From Nesterenkonia sedimenti (GTDB lineage Bacteria; Actinomycetota; Actinomycetes; Actinomycetales; Micrococcaceae): a DNA stretch of 64,000 nucleotides. Of the stretch, positions 46,975 to 55,375 are shown piece by piece (position 1 is the first letter of the stretch; each line of letters begins with the position of its first letter). The notes beneath the pieces are model-generated. The model saw only the letters and a list, made by a program, of their open reading frames with translations, was not told the DNA's origin and did no database searches. The stretch lies in assembly GCF_012641515.1 (NCBI RefSeq), contig NZ_JABAHY010000001.1, positions 310,001-374,000 of the forward strand. The letters run 5' to 3'. A program made the translations under genes and the position numbers.

Positions 46975-47013
46975 GGTTTCCTCAATCGATGACGGGTTGG
47001 TGAGTGAATTGGG

Positions 47014-48540
47014 TCAGGACAATAAAGAGGGCAGCCATTCGACCATGCCCGGGAAGAACACCATCAGCACCAGGAACAGCACCGCCACCGGGAGGAACCA
47101 GACCAGTGACATGAAGACGTCCCCGAGGCTGATCCGCTGCCCCTGATTCACTTCAGGGGATTTCGCGATGTTGTAGATGATGTAGGAGATGATGCCCACT
47201 GGCGGGGTGATCATGCCCAGCTCACCCAGCAGGACCACGAAGACACCGAACCACAGGGGGTTGACATCCATGGCCTGCAGGGTCGGCAGCAGGATCGGCA
47301 CGGTCAGCAGCAGCATCGAGAGCGTGTCGAAGAACATGCCCAGCACGATGTACACAGGGATCAGTGCCAGCAGGAAGGTCACTCGGGACAGGCCGAGGTC
47401 GGTGATGAACTCGGTGAGCATTGTGGCCAGTCCAGTCAGGGCCAGCACTCGGGTGAGCATCTCGGCACCGACCAGGACGAAGAAGATGGCTGCTGTAGAA
47501 CTGATCGTTGCCACCGCGGCTTTGGCCACATGCTGCATCGGAGACTCTTTTCGACGCAGCCACAGGGTCAGCAGCAGGGCAACCAGGGCGCCGGCGGCAC
47601 CAGCTTCGGTGGGTGTGAAGAAACCGGAGAACATACCGCCGAAGAGCACGATAAGAATCAGCGGTACGCCCCAGATACCCCGCAGCGCCTTCATCCGACT
47701 GGTCCAGTTCACCGTCGGTGTGGTGGCCTGGACTGCTGCTTCGCTTCCTCGGCCGAAGAACCGGGGAATGATGAAGCCCAGGGTCACCAGGAAGACCGCG
47801 AAGAGCACGGCAATCAGGATTCCGGGAACAGCGCCTGCGGCCAGCTGGGGGCCCACCGGCACGCTGGCGATACTGGCGTAGATCACCAGCAGGATGCTGG
47901 GTGGGATCAGAGCTCCGGGCAGGCCCGCGATGACCACAGTGCCCACAGCAATCCGCCTGTCGTAACCGACTTTGAGCATCTCGGGGATACCGGCCTTGCC
48001 CAGGGCGTAGGTCATGCCGATAGTGGAACCGGAGACTGAAGCCAGTCCGGCTCCGGCCGCGGTGGTGCCTACGCCGATGCCTCCGGGCAGCCAGCTGAAC
48101 CATTGGTAGGCCGCACCATAGAGTTTCTCCACCAGTCCGGAGTGGGTCAGCAGCATGGCCATGAAGATGAACATGGGCAGCACGCTCATCGACCAGCTGG
48201 AGACCGAGTTATAGGGAGCGGTGGAGAGCACATTGGATGCTGCCTGGCTTCCGGAGATCGCGTAGATGCCCACCACACTGGGCAGGGCCAGGGCGACGGC
48301 CACCGGAAGACCCAGAAACATCAGGGTCAGCATCATTCCGACCGTCCAGAGCCCGGCGACGCCCACAGTTCCGCTGGTGAACAACCCCAGGAGGCAGAGG
48401 CCGATCAGACCGAGCCCGATGCCGATGCTGACCCAGCCGGTCTTGGCCTTCTGGTTGGTATTGCCCAGCGGGGTATATGGGGCCCCCATAGCACTGCTGA
48501 GCTCTGCGCTGGTCTGTGGCTTTGTCACTTCTTGTGTCAT
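47014..48540 (-). CDS. dctM: TRAP transporter large permease (DctM)
   Basis: This main membrane subunit of the TRAP system (508 residues, about 12-13 helices) carries out sodium- or proton-driven import. Family blocks include GLPVAVALALPSVVGIYA, GAGLASVSGSTIGMTYALG, YDRRIAVGTVVIAGLPGALIPPSILLVIY and the C-terminal ELGMITPPVGIISYIIYN. Its ATG overlaps the dctQ stop by four bases. It carries an extra N-terminal soluble stretch of about 30 residues. Transport direction is inward with DctP as the receptor. Confidence 0.94.
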   Translation of the reverse strand: MTQEVTKPQTSAELSSAMGAPYTPLGNTNQKAKTGWVSIGIGLGLIGLCLLGLFTSGTVGVAGLWTVGMMLTLMFLGLPVAVALALPSVVGIYAISGSQAASNVLSTAPYNSVSSWSMSVLPMFIFMAMLLTHSGLVEKLYGAAYQWFSWLPGGIGVGTTAAGAGLASVSGSTIGMTYALGKAGIPEMLKVGYDRRIAVGTVVIAGLPGALIPPSILLVIYASIASVPVGPQLAAGAVPGILIAVLFAVFLVTLGFIIPRFFGRGSEAAVQATTPTVNWTSRMKALRGIWGVPLILIVLFGGMFSGFFTPTEAGAAGALVALLLTLWLRRKESPMQHVAKAAVATISSTAAIFFVLVGAEMLTRVLALTGLATMLTEFITDLGLSRVTFLLALIPVYIVLGMFFDTLSMLLLTVPILLPTLQAMDVNPLWFGVFVVLLGELGMITPPVGIISYIIYNIAKSPEVNQGQRISLGDVFMSLVWFLPVAVLFLVLMVFFPGMVEWLPSLLS

Positions 48541-49061
48541 GGCGTCCTGCCTGTGTCTGGGGTGCCTGCGTCTGTGGTCCTCTCGCTGCGCTTGCGCACC
48601 AGTCCCACGAGGTCCCCGAGGAGCAGTACGCTCAGGAAGAGGAACATCACCGGGACGAAGAAGTAGGCCGGCCAGACGGTGATGCTGATAACTCCTCCGG
48701 TTGCTCCGATGGAGGCCTGGTGCAGGGCGGCCTGGAGACCGAACCAGGTCAGCATCAGGGAGAAGACCATAGCCAGGGTCAGGGTGATGATGGCGAAGAC
48801 TCTTGCCGTCCCCTCGGCCATCCTTTCGGTCAGCAGATTGACCACAATCTGTTCACGGTTGAGCTGGGCAGCCGGAATACCGGCCAGGGCCAGGAACGGC
48901 AGATACCAGTATTCGACCAGCTCATGGGTGCCCAGAATCGGCGCGCTGAAGCCGAATCGAAGCAGCGCATTGAGCACAATATGACTCATCATCGCGATCA
49001 GCGCGATGGCCGCAGCCACCGACAGCGCTGAAACCGCGGTCTTTCTCAGTTTGTGCACCAT
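48537..49061 (-). CDS. dctQ: TRAP transporter small permease (DctQ)
   Basis: This 174-residue membrane protein with four helices is the small TRAP subunit. Its family features are NALLRFGFSAPILGTHELVEYWYLPFLALAGIP and REQIVVNLLTERM, matching the DctQ 'R-x-x-F..ELA..L..W..FLG.A' pattern. I chose ATG 49061 (MVHKLRKTAVSALSV), because it follows the ligase stop by four bases and gives a normal length. A reading frame open further upstream overlaps the ligase and is not used. With DctM and DctP it completes the transporter. Confidence 0.9.
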   Translation of the reverse strand: MVHKLRKTAVSALSVAAAIALIAMMSHIVLNALLRFGFSAPILGTHELVEYWYLPFLALAGIPAAQLNREQIVVNLLTERMAEGTARVFAIITLTLAMVFSLMLTWFGLQAALHQASIGATGGVISITVWPAYFFVPVMFLFLSVLLLGDLVGLVRKRSERTTDAGTPDTGRTP

Positions 49062-49065
49062 GACC

Positions 49066-50613
49066 CTATCCCTGTGGCACTGTCTGGGCTGCGAAGTCCT
49101 GAGCGAGGTCCTTCTTCCGGATCTTGCCGGTGGCAGTCTTGGGCAGCTCGCCGAGGATATGCACTTCGCGTGGGTACTTATAAGCGGCCAGCGATTCCTT
49201 GGCGTGGTCCTTGATCGCTTCGTCGGTGGCCGTCGAGCCCTCGCTGATACTGACCACCGCCACAATTTCCTGTCCGTACTGTGGATGGGGTTTGCCCACG
49301 ACGGCGACTTCAACCACATCGGGATGGGTCGCGATGACCTCTTCGACCTCCCGTGGGAAGACGTTATAGCCGTTGCGGATGATCAGTTCCTTCTTCCGGT
49401 CGACCACAAAGAGGTAGCCGTCCTCGTCGACGTAGCCCATATCTCCGGTGTAGAGCCAGCCTTCTCGCAGGGTCTCCGCGGTGGCTTCGGGGTTGCTGTA
49501 GTAGCCCTTCATAATGCTGGGCCCGCGGAAGGTCAGCTCTCCGACATTGTCCTTGCCCGGGGGCAGGATCTGACCCTGTTCGCCGATGACCCGACATTCG
49601 GTGCCCCAGAGTGGTTTACCGATGGAGAGGATCTTGCGCTCTTCGGCGGAGATGTTCACGGCCACGGAACTGGTGGATTCTGAGAGGCCATAGCCCTCCA
49701 GGATGGTGGCGGAGCTGAAAGCTGATTCGAAGCGCCGAAGCGTCTCTCCGGGCAGGGCTGATCCGCCCGAGGTGACTTTCTCCACGCTGGAGAGATCACG
49801 CCCGGTGGTGCCGGCGTCGATCATGGAGATCAGCATCGAGGGCACCGCGGAGAACCGCACCACCTGGTGTTCCTCGATGAGGTCCATGGCTGCCACTGGA
49901 TCGAACTGCGGCAACAGGATCATGGTGACCCCGTTGTGCACCGAGACGTTGAGCACGCTGGTGAGGCCGTAGACGTGGAAGAACGGCAGCATGGCCAGAG
50001 TGGTGTGCTCTGGTTCCAGGCCGATCCTCTCGGTGGCCACAGTGGAGTTCATATAGATACCGAAGTGGGTCAGTTCTGCGCCCTTCGGGGTTCCGGTGGT
50101 ACCACTGGTGAAGACGATGATGGCAGTGTCATCGGCCTCGGTGGCGGCCATATCCCCGGCTGGTTGCGGGGCGAGCAGGGCGTTGAAGTCCTCAGTTCCC
50201 TCGGGGCGTCCGGCGGTGCCGGTCTCCACTACATAGACCGGTACATCCCCGACTTCAGCCGCAGCCTGGACGGCCTCAGTGGCCACTGCATCTGTGGTGA
50301 TCAGCAGTTGGCAGTCGGAGTGCTTGAGCATGAAGCCCACCTCTCGTGCTGAGAGCAGTGGGTTCAGCGGAACCATGACGTATCCGGCTCGGACCATCCC
50401 GAAGTAGGCGAAGAGGAACTGTGGGAGGTTCGGCAGCTGCACCCCGATCTTCGCCCCCGGCTGCAGACCCAGCCGGCGTAGATTGGCAGCCACGAGGTCT
50501 GCTGCCTGGTCCACCTGCTCGTAGCTCCAGCTGCGCTTGCCCAGGACCACACAGGGCTTCTCAGGGTGGTCGGCTGCGGTTTCACGCAGCATGAGCGAGA
50601 CGTTGAAGGTCAT
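49066..50613 (-). CDS. Acyl-CoA synthetase (AMP-forming, FadD-like)
   Basis: This adenylate-forming ligase (515 residues) activates a carboxylic acid to its CoA thioester. The ATP motif is FTSGTTGTPKGAELTH, followed by GYGLSEST, the YTGDMGYVDEDGYLFVVDRKKELI core and the C-terminal catalytic lysine in PKTATGKIRKKDL. The chain-length or aromatic preference cannot be read from sequence. It overlaps the MaoC gene by four bases and precedes dctQ by four bases. It is therefore the step after import in the same operon: the TRAP system brings in the acid and this enzyme activates it. Confidence 0.93.
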   Translation of the reverse strand: MTFNVSLMLRETAADHPEKPCVVLGKRSWSYEQVDQAADLVAANLRRLGLQPGAKIGVQLPNLPQFLFAYFGMVRAGYVMVPLNPLLSAREVGFMLKHSDCQLLITTDAVATEAVQAAAEVGDVPVYVVETGTAGRPEGTEDFNALLAPQPAGDMAATEADDTAIIVFTSGTTGTPKGAELTHFGIYMNSTVATERIGLEPEHTTLAMLPFFHVYGLTSVLNVSVHNGVTMILLPQFDPVAAMDLIEEHQVVRFSAVPSMLISMIDAGTTGRDLSSVEKVTSGGSALPGETLRRFESAFSSATILEGYGLSESTSSVAVNISAEERKILSIGKPLWGTECRVIGEQGQILPPGKDNVGELTFRGPSIMKGYYSNPEATAETLREGWLYTGDMGYVDEDGYLFVVDRKKELIIRNGYNVFPREVEEVIATHPDVVEVAVVGKPHPQYGQEIVAVVSISEGSTATDEAIKDHAKESLAAYKYPREVHILGELPKTATGKIRKKDLAQDFAAQTVPQG

Positions 50614-51077
50614 TTCCCCTCCTCCCGGGGACGCAGCAGGGAGAGGATCTCTGCCACGCAGGCCGGTTTCTCGGCTCCTTCGACTTCCACGGTGATCTCC
50701 AGGACGGTCCGGGCCCCCTGCGGTGTCTGGTCGAAGGCGGTGAGCTTCGCACCGGCGCGGACCCTGCTGCCCACCGGCACCAGGCCGGGGAAGCGGACCT
50801 TATCGGAGCCGTAGTTGATCCCCATGGCCAGTCCCTCGATCTGGTATATCTCCCGCATGAAGGCTGGGATCAGTGAGAGAGTGAGGTAGCCGTGGGCGAT
50901 GGGTCCACCGAAGGGCCCAGAGTGGGCCTGTTCGGTATCGGTATGGATCCACTGGTGGTCGTCAGTCGCATCGGCGAAGAGATCGACCTGTTCCTGTGTG
51001 ATGGTGCGCCAGTCGCTGTACCCCAGGTGAGTGCCCAGGGCTTCGGAGAATTCCTGCAGTCCGGAAAATGTCTTCAT
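50610..51077 (-). CDS. MaoC-family (R)-specific enoyl-CoA hydratase
   Basis: This 155-residue hot-dog fold hydratase carries the catalytic Asp/His motif ATDDHQWIHTDTEQA and the GPIAHGYLTLSL segment. Members hydrate trans-2-enoyl-CoA to the (R)-3-hydroxyacyl-CoA. That fits with the SDR rather than a classical (S)-specific FadB dehydrogenase in this operon. The ATG has GAGGAGAG close upstream. It lies 19 nt after the SDR gene and overlaps the ligase start by four bases. Confidence 0.92.
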   Translation of the reverse strand: MKTFSGLQEFSEALGTHLGYSDWRTITQEQVDLFADATDDHQWIHTDTEQAHSGPFGGPIAHGYLTLSLIPAFMREIYQIEGLAMGINYGSDKVRFPGLVPVGSRVRAGAKLTAFDQTPQGARTVLEITVEVEGAEKPACVAEILSLLRPREEGK

Positions 51078-51096
51078 AAGTCTCTCCTCAAAGGGG

Positions 51097-51855
51097 TTAG
51101 GTGCGGGGGCCGCCGGCTACGTAGAGAACCTGGCCGTTGACGAAGCCGGCGTCCTCTCGGATGAAGAAGGCGGCCGCAGCGGCGATATCCTCGGGCTTTC
51201 CGGTTCGGGCCACCGGAATCTGCTCGGCGGCCTTCTCCACGAAGGTTTCGTAGGGGATGCCCATCCGCTCTGCGGTGGCTTTGGTCATCGCCGTTTCGAT
51301 AAGCCCCGGGGCGATGGCGTTGACCGTGGTGCCGTACTTGCCGAGTTCGATGGCCAGGGTTTTGGTGAAGCCCTGGATTCCGGCCTTGGCTGAGGCGTAG
51401 TTGGCCTGTCCCCTATTGCCCAGGGCAGAGGTTGAGGAGATGTTGACGATCCTGCCGAAGCCGGCATCTCGCATATGACCTTGGACTGCCCGGGACATCA
51501 GGAAGTGCCCACGGAGGTGCACGTTCATAACTGTGTCCCAGTCATCGGTGCTCATTTTGAACAGGAGGTTGTCCCGCAGGACCCCTGCGTTGTTGATCAG
51601 TACGGTTGGGGCACCAAAGTCTGAGGTGATGGTCTCGACCAGTTGGGTCACCGAACCCTCATCGGCCACATCCGCCGCATAGGCCTGGGCTGTCCCGCCT
51701 GCGTCGGTGATGGAGCTGACGGTCTCCTCACAGGCTTCGGCGCTGAGGTCCACGGCGGCCACCGCATATTCCTCCGCGGCGAGCCTCTGGGCCAGGGCGG
51801 CACCGATGCCGCGGGCTGCCCCGGTGACGATTGCTGTGCGTTGGTTAGTGGGCAT
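51097..51855 (-). CDS. SDR-family 3-hydroxyacyl-CoA dehydrogenase / FabG-like reductase
   Basis: This single-domain short-chain dehydrogenase of 252 residues has cofactor motif TGAARGIG near the N-terminus, NNAG, the catalytic Ser in NISSTSA, Y-x3-K in YASAKAG and a complete C-terminus. It would oxidise the (R)-3-hydroxyacyl-CoA made by the neighbouring MaoC protein, probably with NAD. The Asp in AAVDLS at the end of the second strand favours NAD over NADP. The ATG has AGGAG ten bases upstream. Second gene of the operon, after the acyl-CoA dehydrogenase. Confidence 0.92.
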   Translation of the reverse strand: MPTNQRTAIVTGAARGIGAALAQRLAAEEYAVAAVDLSAEACEETVSSITDAGGTAQAYAADVADEGSVTQLVETITSDFGAPTVLINNAGVLRDNLLFKMSTDDWDTVMNVHLRGHFLMSRAVQGHMRDAGFGRIVNISSTSALGNRGQANYASAKAGIQGFTKTLAIELGKYGTTVNAIAPGLIETAMTKATAERMGIPYETFVEKAAEQIPVARTGKPEDIAAAAAFFIREDAGFVNGQVLYVAGGPRT

Positions 51856-51900
51856 TGCTGTAGCTGCTCCTGGGCTCAGATTGGAAGTTCAGATCGGGGA

Positions 51901-53109
51901 TCAGACGAAGGCTGAGACGCCGGTGATGGAGCGTCCGACGATCAACGACTGCATGGAGTCGGTGCCCTCGTAGGTGTAGACGACTTCCATATCGGTGAGG
52001 TGGCGGCCGATGTCGTTCTCCAGCAGCAGCCCGTTGCCGCCGAGGATGTCGCGTGCAGTGGAGACAACCCATTTGGCCTTCTTCGCCGCCGAGAGTTTGG
52101 CCATCGAAGCCATTGGGGCGGTGAGGTGGCCCTGATCCTGGAGGTCCACCAGGCGGTAGCACATCTGTTTGATCGAAGTGACCTCGGCGAGCATATTCGC
52201 GAGGTTGTTCTGCACCAGCTGGTAGCTGCCGATGGTCTTGCCGAACTGGACGCGCTCGCCGGCGTAGCGTACGGCAGCCTCATAGGCCCCGATGGCATGG
52301 CCCAGAGATTCGAAGGCGACTCCCCCACGGGTTGCGGTCAGGACCTTATTGACGTCCTTGAAGGAATCGCAGTGGGCCAGTCGGTCAGCCTCAGGGATCT
52401 GCAGATTCTCGATGAGAATATCGGACTGCAGGATCGCGCGTTTGCCGATCTTGCCCTCGATGACCGTAGGCCGGAAGCCGTCGCGGAACTCCTGATCAGG
52501 TTCACGCTCCAGAACGAAGGCCTTGACCTGACCATCTGCCTCATCACGGGCATAGATGATCACAACATGGGCATATGAGGCATTGCCGATCCAGCGCTTA
52601 TGCCCATTGAGGATCCAGGTGTCACCCTCCCGGCGTGCGCTGGTCTCCAGTGCCACGGAATCGGAGCCGTGCAGCGGTTCGGTCAGTGCGAAGGCCCCGA
52701 TACGCTCCAACCGCGCCATGGCAGGCAGCCACCGCTGCTTCTGCTCCTCGGAGCCCATAACGTTGATCGATCCCATCGCGAGGCCGGAGTGGACGCCGAA
52801 GAATGTGTTGAAGGAACCATCGCCACGTGCGAGTTCCACGGAGACCAGGGCTCCTGCCATCCGGCTCATCCCGGGGCAGCCGTAGCCCTCCATCACTGTT
52901 CCGGCAACATTGAGTTCGGCGATCTTGGGAACCAGTTCGTGCGGAAACTCCGCCCGCTCCCAGTAACCGTTGATCACAGGCTTGAGGTCATTATCGACGA
53001 ACTGCCGCACTTTGGCCTGAATGGCCAGTTCCTCCTCGGTGAGGCGGTCGTCGAGCAGATAGATGTCGTGGTCACTGAGTACGCCATTGCGGGTCGGGGT
53101 TTCGGTCAT
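51901..53109 (-). CDS. Acyl-CoA dehydrogenase, glutaryl-CoA-dehydrogenase/ACX4-like
   Basis: This flavin acyl-CoA dehydrogenase of 402 residues has FAD/substrate motifs ALTEPLHGSDS and GNASYAHVVI, and the catalytic Glu lies in YTYEGTDSMQSLIVGR. It is closest by eye to the glutaryl-CoA dehydrogenase and plant ACX4 branch. The arginine that binds the distal carboxylate in true glutaryl-CoA dehydrogenases is not present at GSFNTFFGVHSGL, so a mono-carboxylic acyl-CoA substrate is more likely. The start is ATG 53109 (MTETPTRNG) with AAAGGAG eight bases upstream, better than an upstream ATG at 53163. First gene of the operon; divergent from the PucR-type regulator. Confidence 0.9.
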   Translation of the reverse strand: MTETPTRNGVLSDHDIYLLDDRLTEEELAIQAKVRQFVDNDLKPVINGYWERAEFPHELVPKIAELNVAGTVMEGYGCPGMSRMAGALVSVELARGDGSFNTFFGVHSGLAMGSINVMGSEEQKQRWLPAMARLERIGAFALTEPLHGSDSVALETSARREGDTWILNGHKRWIGNASYAHVVIIYARDEADGQVKAFVLEREPDQEFRDGFRPTVIEGKIGKRAILQSDILIENLQIPEADRLAHCDSFKDVNKVLTATRGGVAFESLGHAIGAYEAAVRYAGERVQFGKTIGSYQLVQNNLANMLAEVTSIKQMCYRLVDLQDQGHLTAPMASMAKLSAAKKAKWVVSTARDILGGNGLLLENDIGRHLTDMEVVYTYEGTDSMQSLIVGRSITGVSAFV

Positions 53110-53142
53110 ACTTGAATCTCCTTTCAACTCCGCCATCAAGCA

Positions 53143-53158
53143 TGTGTGCCAGGTCACA
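53143..53158. promoter_or_regulatory. CRP/GlxR-like box
   Basis: TGTGT-GCCAGG-TCACA matches the CRP-family consensus TGTGA-N6-TCACA at nine of ten positions. It lies between the operon's first gene and the inverted repeat, in the 122-bp divergent region. Confidence 0.5.
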
Positions 53159-53170
53159 TTCATTCAATGG

Positions 53171-53203
53171 GCGCAGTGCACAAACCCTCTTGTGCACTGG
53201 CGC
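53171..53203. repeat. Inverted repeat, candidate PucR operator
   Basis: AGTGCACAA (53175-53183), 6-nt spacer, TTGTGCACT (53190-53198): a perfect 9-bp inverted repeat, extended by GCGC on both flanks with one bulged base. It is placed midway between the regulator and the operon it probably controls. Confidence 0.55.
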
Positions 53204-53231
53204 CAGAGCCGAAGCATGAGATCGTAGTCAC

Positions 53232-54500
53232 ATGAATCGGAGCACGTCAGCAGAGTCTGCACAGGTCGATCAGGACCCCGAGGCCCTGTTGCGTCAGGCC
53301 TGGCGCCAGATGCTGGAGCAGTCTGATGAGATCGCTGATGAGATCACCAGGGTGACTCTGGATCGGGATGCCGGTGCCAGTTGGTCCACCGCGGAACTGC
53401 AAGCACTGCTGCGCCGGAGCATGCGTGAACATATCCGCCGGGGCCTCTCCCGACTTGCCGAGGGCACAGACCAGCAGCGCCGGGCTGCCTCGATGGCCGA
53501 GGTCCTGCGGGCCACCGGTATCGAGCGGGCCCGTCAGGGCGTACCGCTGGAGGCTGTGCTCTCTGCCTATACCTCAGGGAACCTGTTGGTCTGGGAGGAA
53601 CTGGCGACCCGGGTGCGCAACGGACGGATCACCCTGCCTGCCGAGCAGCTGGTGGCCGTGGGCCGCAGTCTCTGGCATGAGCTGGAGATCCAGTCGAAGT
53701 TGGTCAGTGAGGCCTATCGCCGGGAGATGGCACGGCTGGAGGTCCAGGACCGACGCCGCCAGGAGAACTATCTCGCGGGCCTCCTGGAGGGCCGCGGTGC
53801 CCTGCCAGAGTTCGCCGCCCGATCCGAAGAGATTCTGGGCCTGCACCCGGAGACACCTGTGGTGTGTGTGGTGGCCATTGTTGAGGACACCTACAACGAC
53901 CCCCTGCACCACCCCGAGGACCGGATCGAACGCCTGGGCGGCACCTCTCGATGGGGTATGCGCGACGACGCCTTCTACGGGATCATCAGCTTCCAGGGGT
54001 TGGATGAGGAGCGGCTCAGTGACGCCCTGCACCCGGCGGTGCGTGGTCGGGTAGGACTCTCCGTGGCGCGGGAGGGAATCGCCGGCACAGCCTCGGCCTT
54101 CCGTCTGGCCGGGCGGGCAGCTGCTACCCTTCCCCCCGGTGAGCCCCGTCTGGTCTGGGCCTCGGCGCGGCTGCCCGAACTGCTGTTGGAGTCCAGCCCC
54201 GAGCTGGGCACCATGATTATGGACCAGGTGCTGGGTCCGGTCCTCAGTCTGCCGGTGCATCAGCGCAGCACCCTGCTGCAGACTCTTCAAGCGCTGCTGC
54301 GCCATGACGGCTCCCCCACCTATGCGGCAGAGGAACTGTTCTGCCACCGCAACACGGTGATCTACCGCAGCCGCCAGCTGACCGAGCTCACCGGCTGTGA
54401 TATGCAGAAGCCCCGAGACCGCCTGCTGCTGCAGCTGGCGGTGATCGCCTATGATCTCGCCGTGGCTGCGGGTAGGGGCTGGCAGCCGGGACACCAGTAG
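53232..54500 (+). CDS. PucR-family transcriptional regulator
   Basis: This 422-residue regulator has an N-terminal helical domain like RsbRD-N (about 15-165: ALLRRSMREHIRRGLSRLAEG, VPLEAVLSAYTSGNLLVWEELA). A central GGDEF-related region follows, then a C-terminal PucR helix-turn-helix (LLQTLQALLRHDGSPTYAAEELFCHRNTVIYRSRQL). This architecture is common among actinobacterial activators of catabolic operons. It is divergent from the TRAP/acyl-CoA operon and probably senses its substrate or the CoA ester. The ATG at 53232 has only a weak ribosome binding site. Its 3' end overlaps nei by 52 nt. Confidence 0.9.
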   Translation: MNRSTSAESAQVDQDPEALLRQAWRQMLEQSDEIADEITRVTLDRDAGASWSTAELQALLRRSMREHIRRGLSRLAEGTDQQRRAASMAEVLRATGIERARQGVPLEAVLSAYTSGNLLVWEELATRVRNGRITLPAEQLVAVGRSLWHELEIQSKLVSEAYRREMARLEVQDRRRQENYLAGLLEGRGALPEFAARSEEILGLHPETPVVCVVAIVEDTYNDPLHHPEDRIERLGGTSRWGMRDDAFYGIISFQGLDEERLSDALHPAVRGRVGLSVAREGIAGTASAFRLAGRAAATLPPGEPRLVWASARLPELLLESSPELGTMIMDQVLGPVLSLPVHQRSTLLQTLQALLRHDGSPTYAAEELFCHRNTVIYRSRQLTELTGCDMQKPRDRLLLQLAVIAYDLAVAAGRGWQPGHQ

Positions 54501-55372
54501 AGTCTGCGGCCCTGCAGCTCCCGCTCTGCGATTGTCGCCCCACAGCGCAGGCAGGGGGTTCCCTGATGCTGGTAGACCCAGTGTCGGCGCAGTCGCAGGT
54601 CACCGCCACGGGCTCCCAGCTCCGGCGCCTCAGGACGAAGAGTCCGGATGATGCCTTCGGCGAAGCCGGTGCGCAGCTGCTCGGTGAGTCGCTCCCAGAG
54701 GGCGGTCACCGCCGCCCCGCGGAGCTCATTGGCCGGGGTATCGGGGCTGACTCCCTCCTCGAAGAGGGACTCAGCCCGGTAGATATTGCCCACTCCGGCG
54801 ATCACTGCCTGGTCCATCAGGGCCGCCCCGATGCTGATCCGGCGGCGGGCGAGATTGCTGCGGAATTGTTCGAGCAGCCTGGTGTCGGTCTCACCTACCG
54901 GCTGCTGCAGGGGGTCGGGGCCCAGTCTGGCGATGATCGCCTCATACTGCATGGGGTTCAGCACTGCGCACCTGGCCGGTCCACGCAGATCCGCCCACCC
55001 ATTGTGCACATGAATTCGGGCACGTACAGCCCCGGTAGCCGGCTGCGGAATGATCCAGTCGTCCTCGGCGTAGCTGGGGGTGAACTCCTCGGCTGCCACC
55101 CGGGGTGCACCGAGGGTTGCCGGTGCGGTGAAGCTGCTGTCACCACGGAAGCTGAAGGCCCCGTAGAGGCCGAGGTGTACCTGCCAGATATCGGGCCCGA
55201 GGTGGACGAAGAGCTGTTTCCCCCAAGCCTGGGCGCGTTCGGGCACCCTGTCGGTCAGGCGTTTTGCCCCGGCTTCGAAGCGCCCCTGTGGCGAGCTGAC
55301 CCGCCACGGGCGACCGATGAAGTTCTCCTCCAGCTGGGCGGCGAGCCGGTGGAGTGTATGCCCCTCAGGCAT
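54449..55372 (-). CDS. nei: DNA glycosylase/AP lyase of the Fpg/Nei family
   Basis: This base-excision repair enzyme removes oxidised bases and nicks the abasic site. The 307-residue protein starts MPEGHTLHRLA, with the catalytic Pro2 and Glu3. MPEGHT is the Nei-type N-terminus rather than the MPELPE of Fpg. The helix-two-turn-helix (AVIAGVGNIYRAESLFEEGVSP) and the C-terminal zinc finger (CLRCG...YWCPGC) are intact. It follows rpiB by three bases and overlaps the PucR gene by 52 nt, tail to tail. Confidence 0.94.
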   Translation of the reverse strand: MPEGHTLHRLAAQLEENFIGRPWRVSSPQGRFEAGAKRLTDRVPERAQAWGKQLFVHLGPDIWQVHLGLYGAFSFRGDSSFTAPATLGAPRVAAEEFTPSYAEDDWIIPQPATGAVRARIHVHNGWADLRGPARCAVLNPMQYEAIIARLGPDPLQQPVGETDTRLLEQFRSNLARRRISIGAALMDQAVIAGVGNIYRAESLFEEGVSPDTPANELRGAAVTALWERLTEQLRTGFAEGIIRTLRPEAPELGARGGDLRLRRHWVYQHQGTPCLRCGATIAERELQGRRLYWCPGCQPLPAATARS

Positions 55373-55375
55373 GCC

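Noticed and set aside
51901-53109. Naming this gene glutaryl-CoA dehydrogenase
   Set aside because: Overall similarity fits, but the distal-carboxylate Arg is missing, so a specific GcdH name is not supported.
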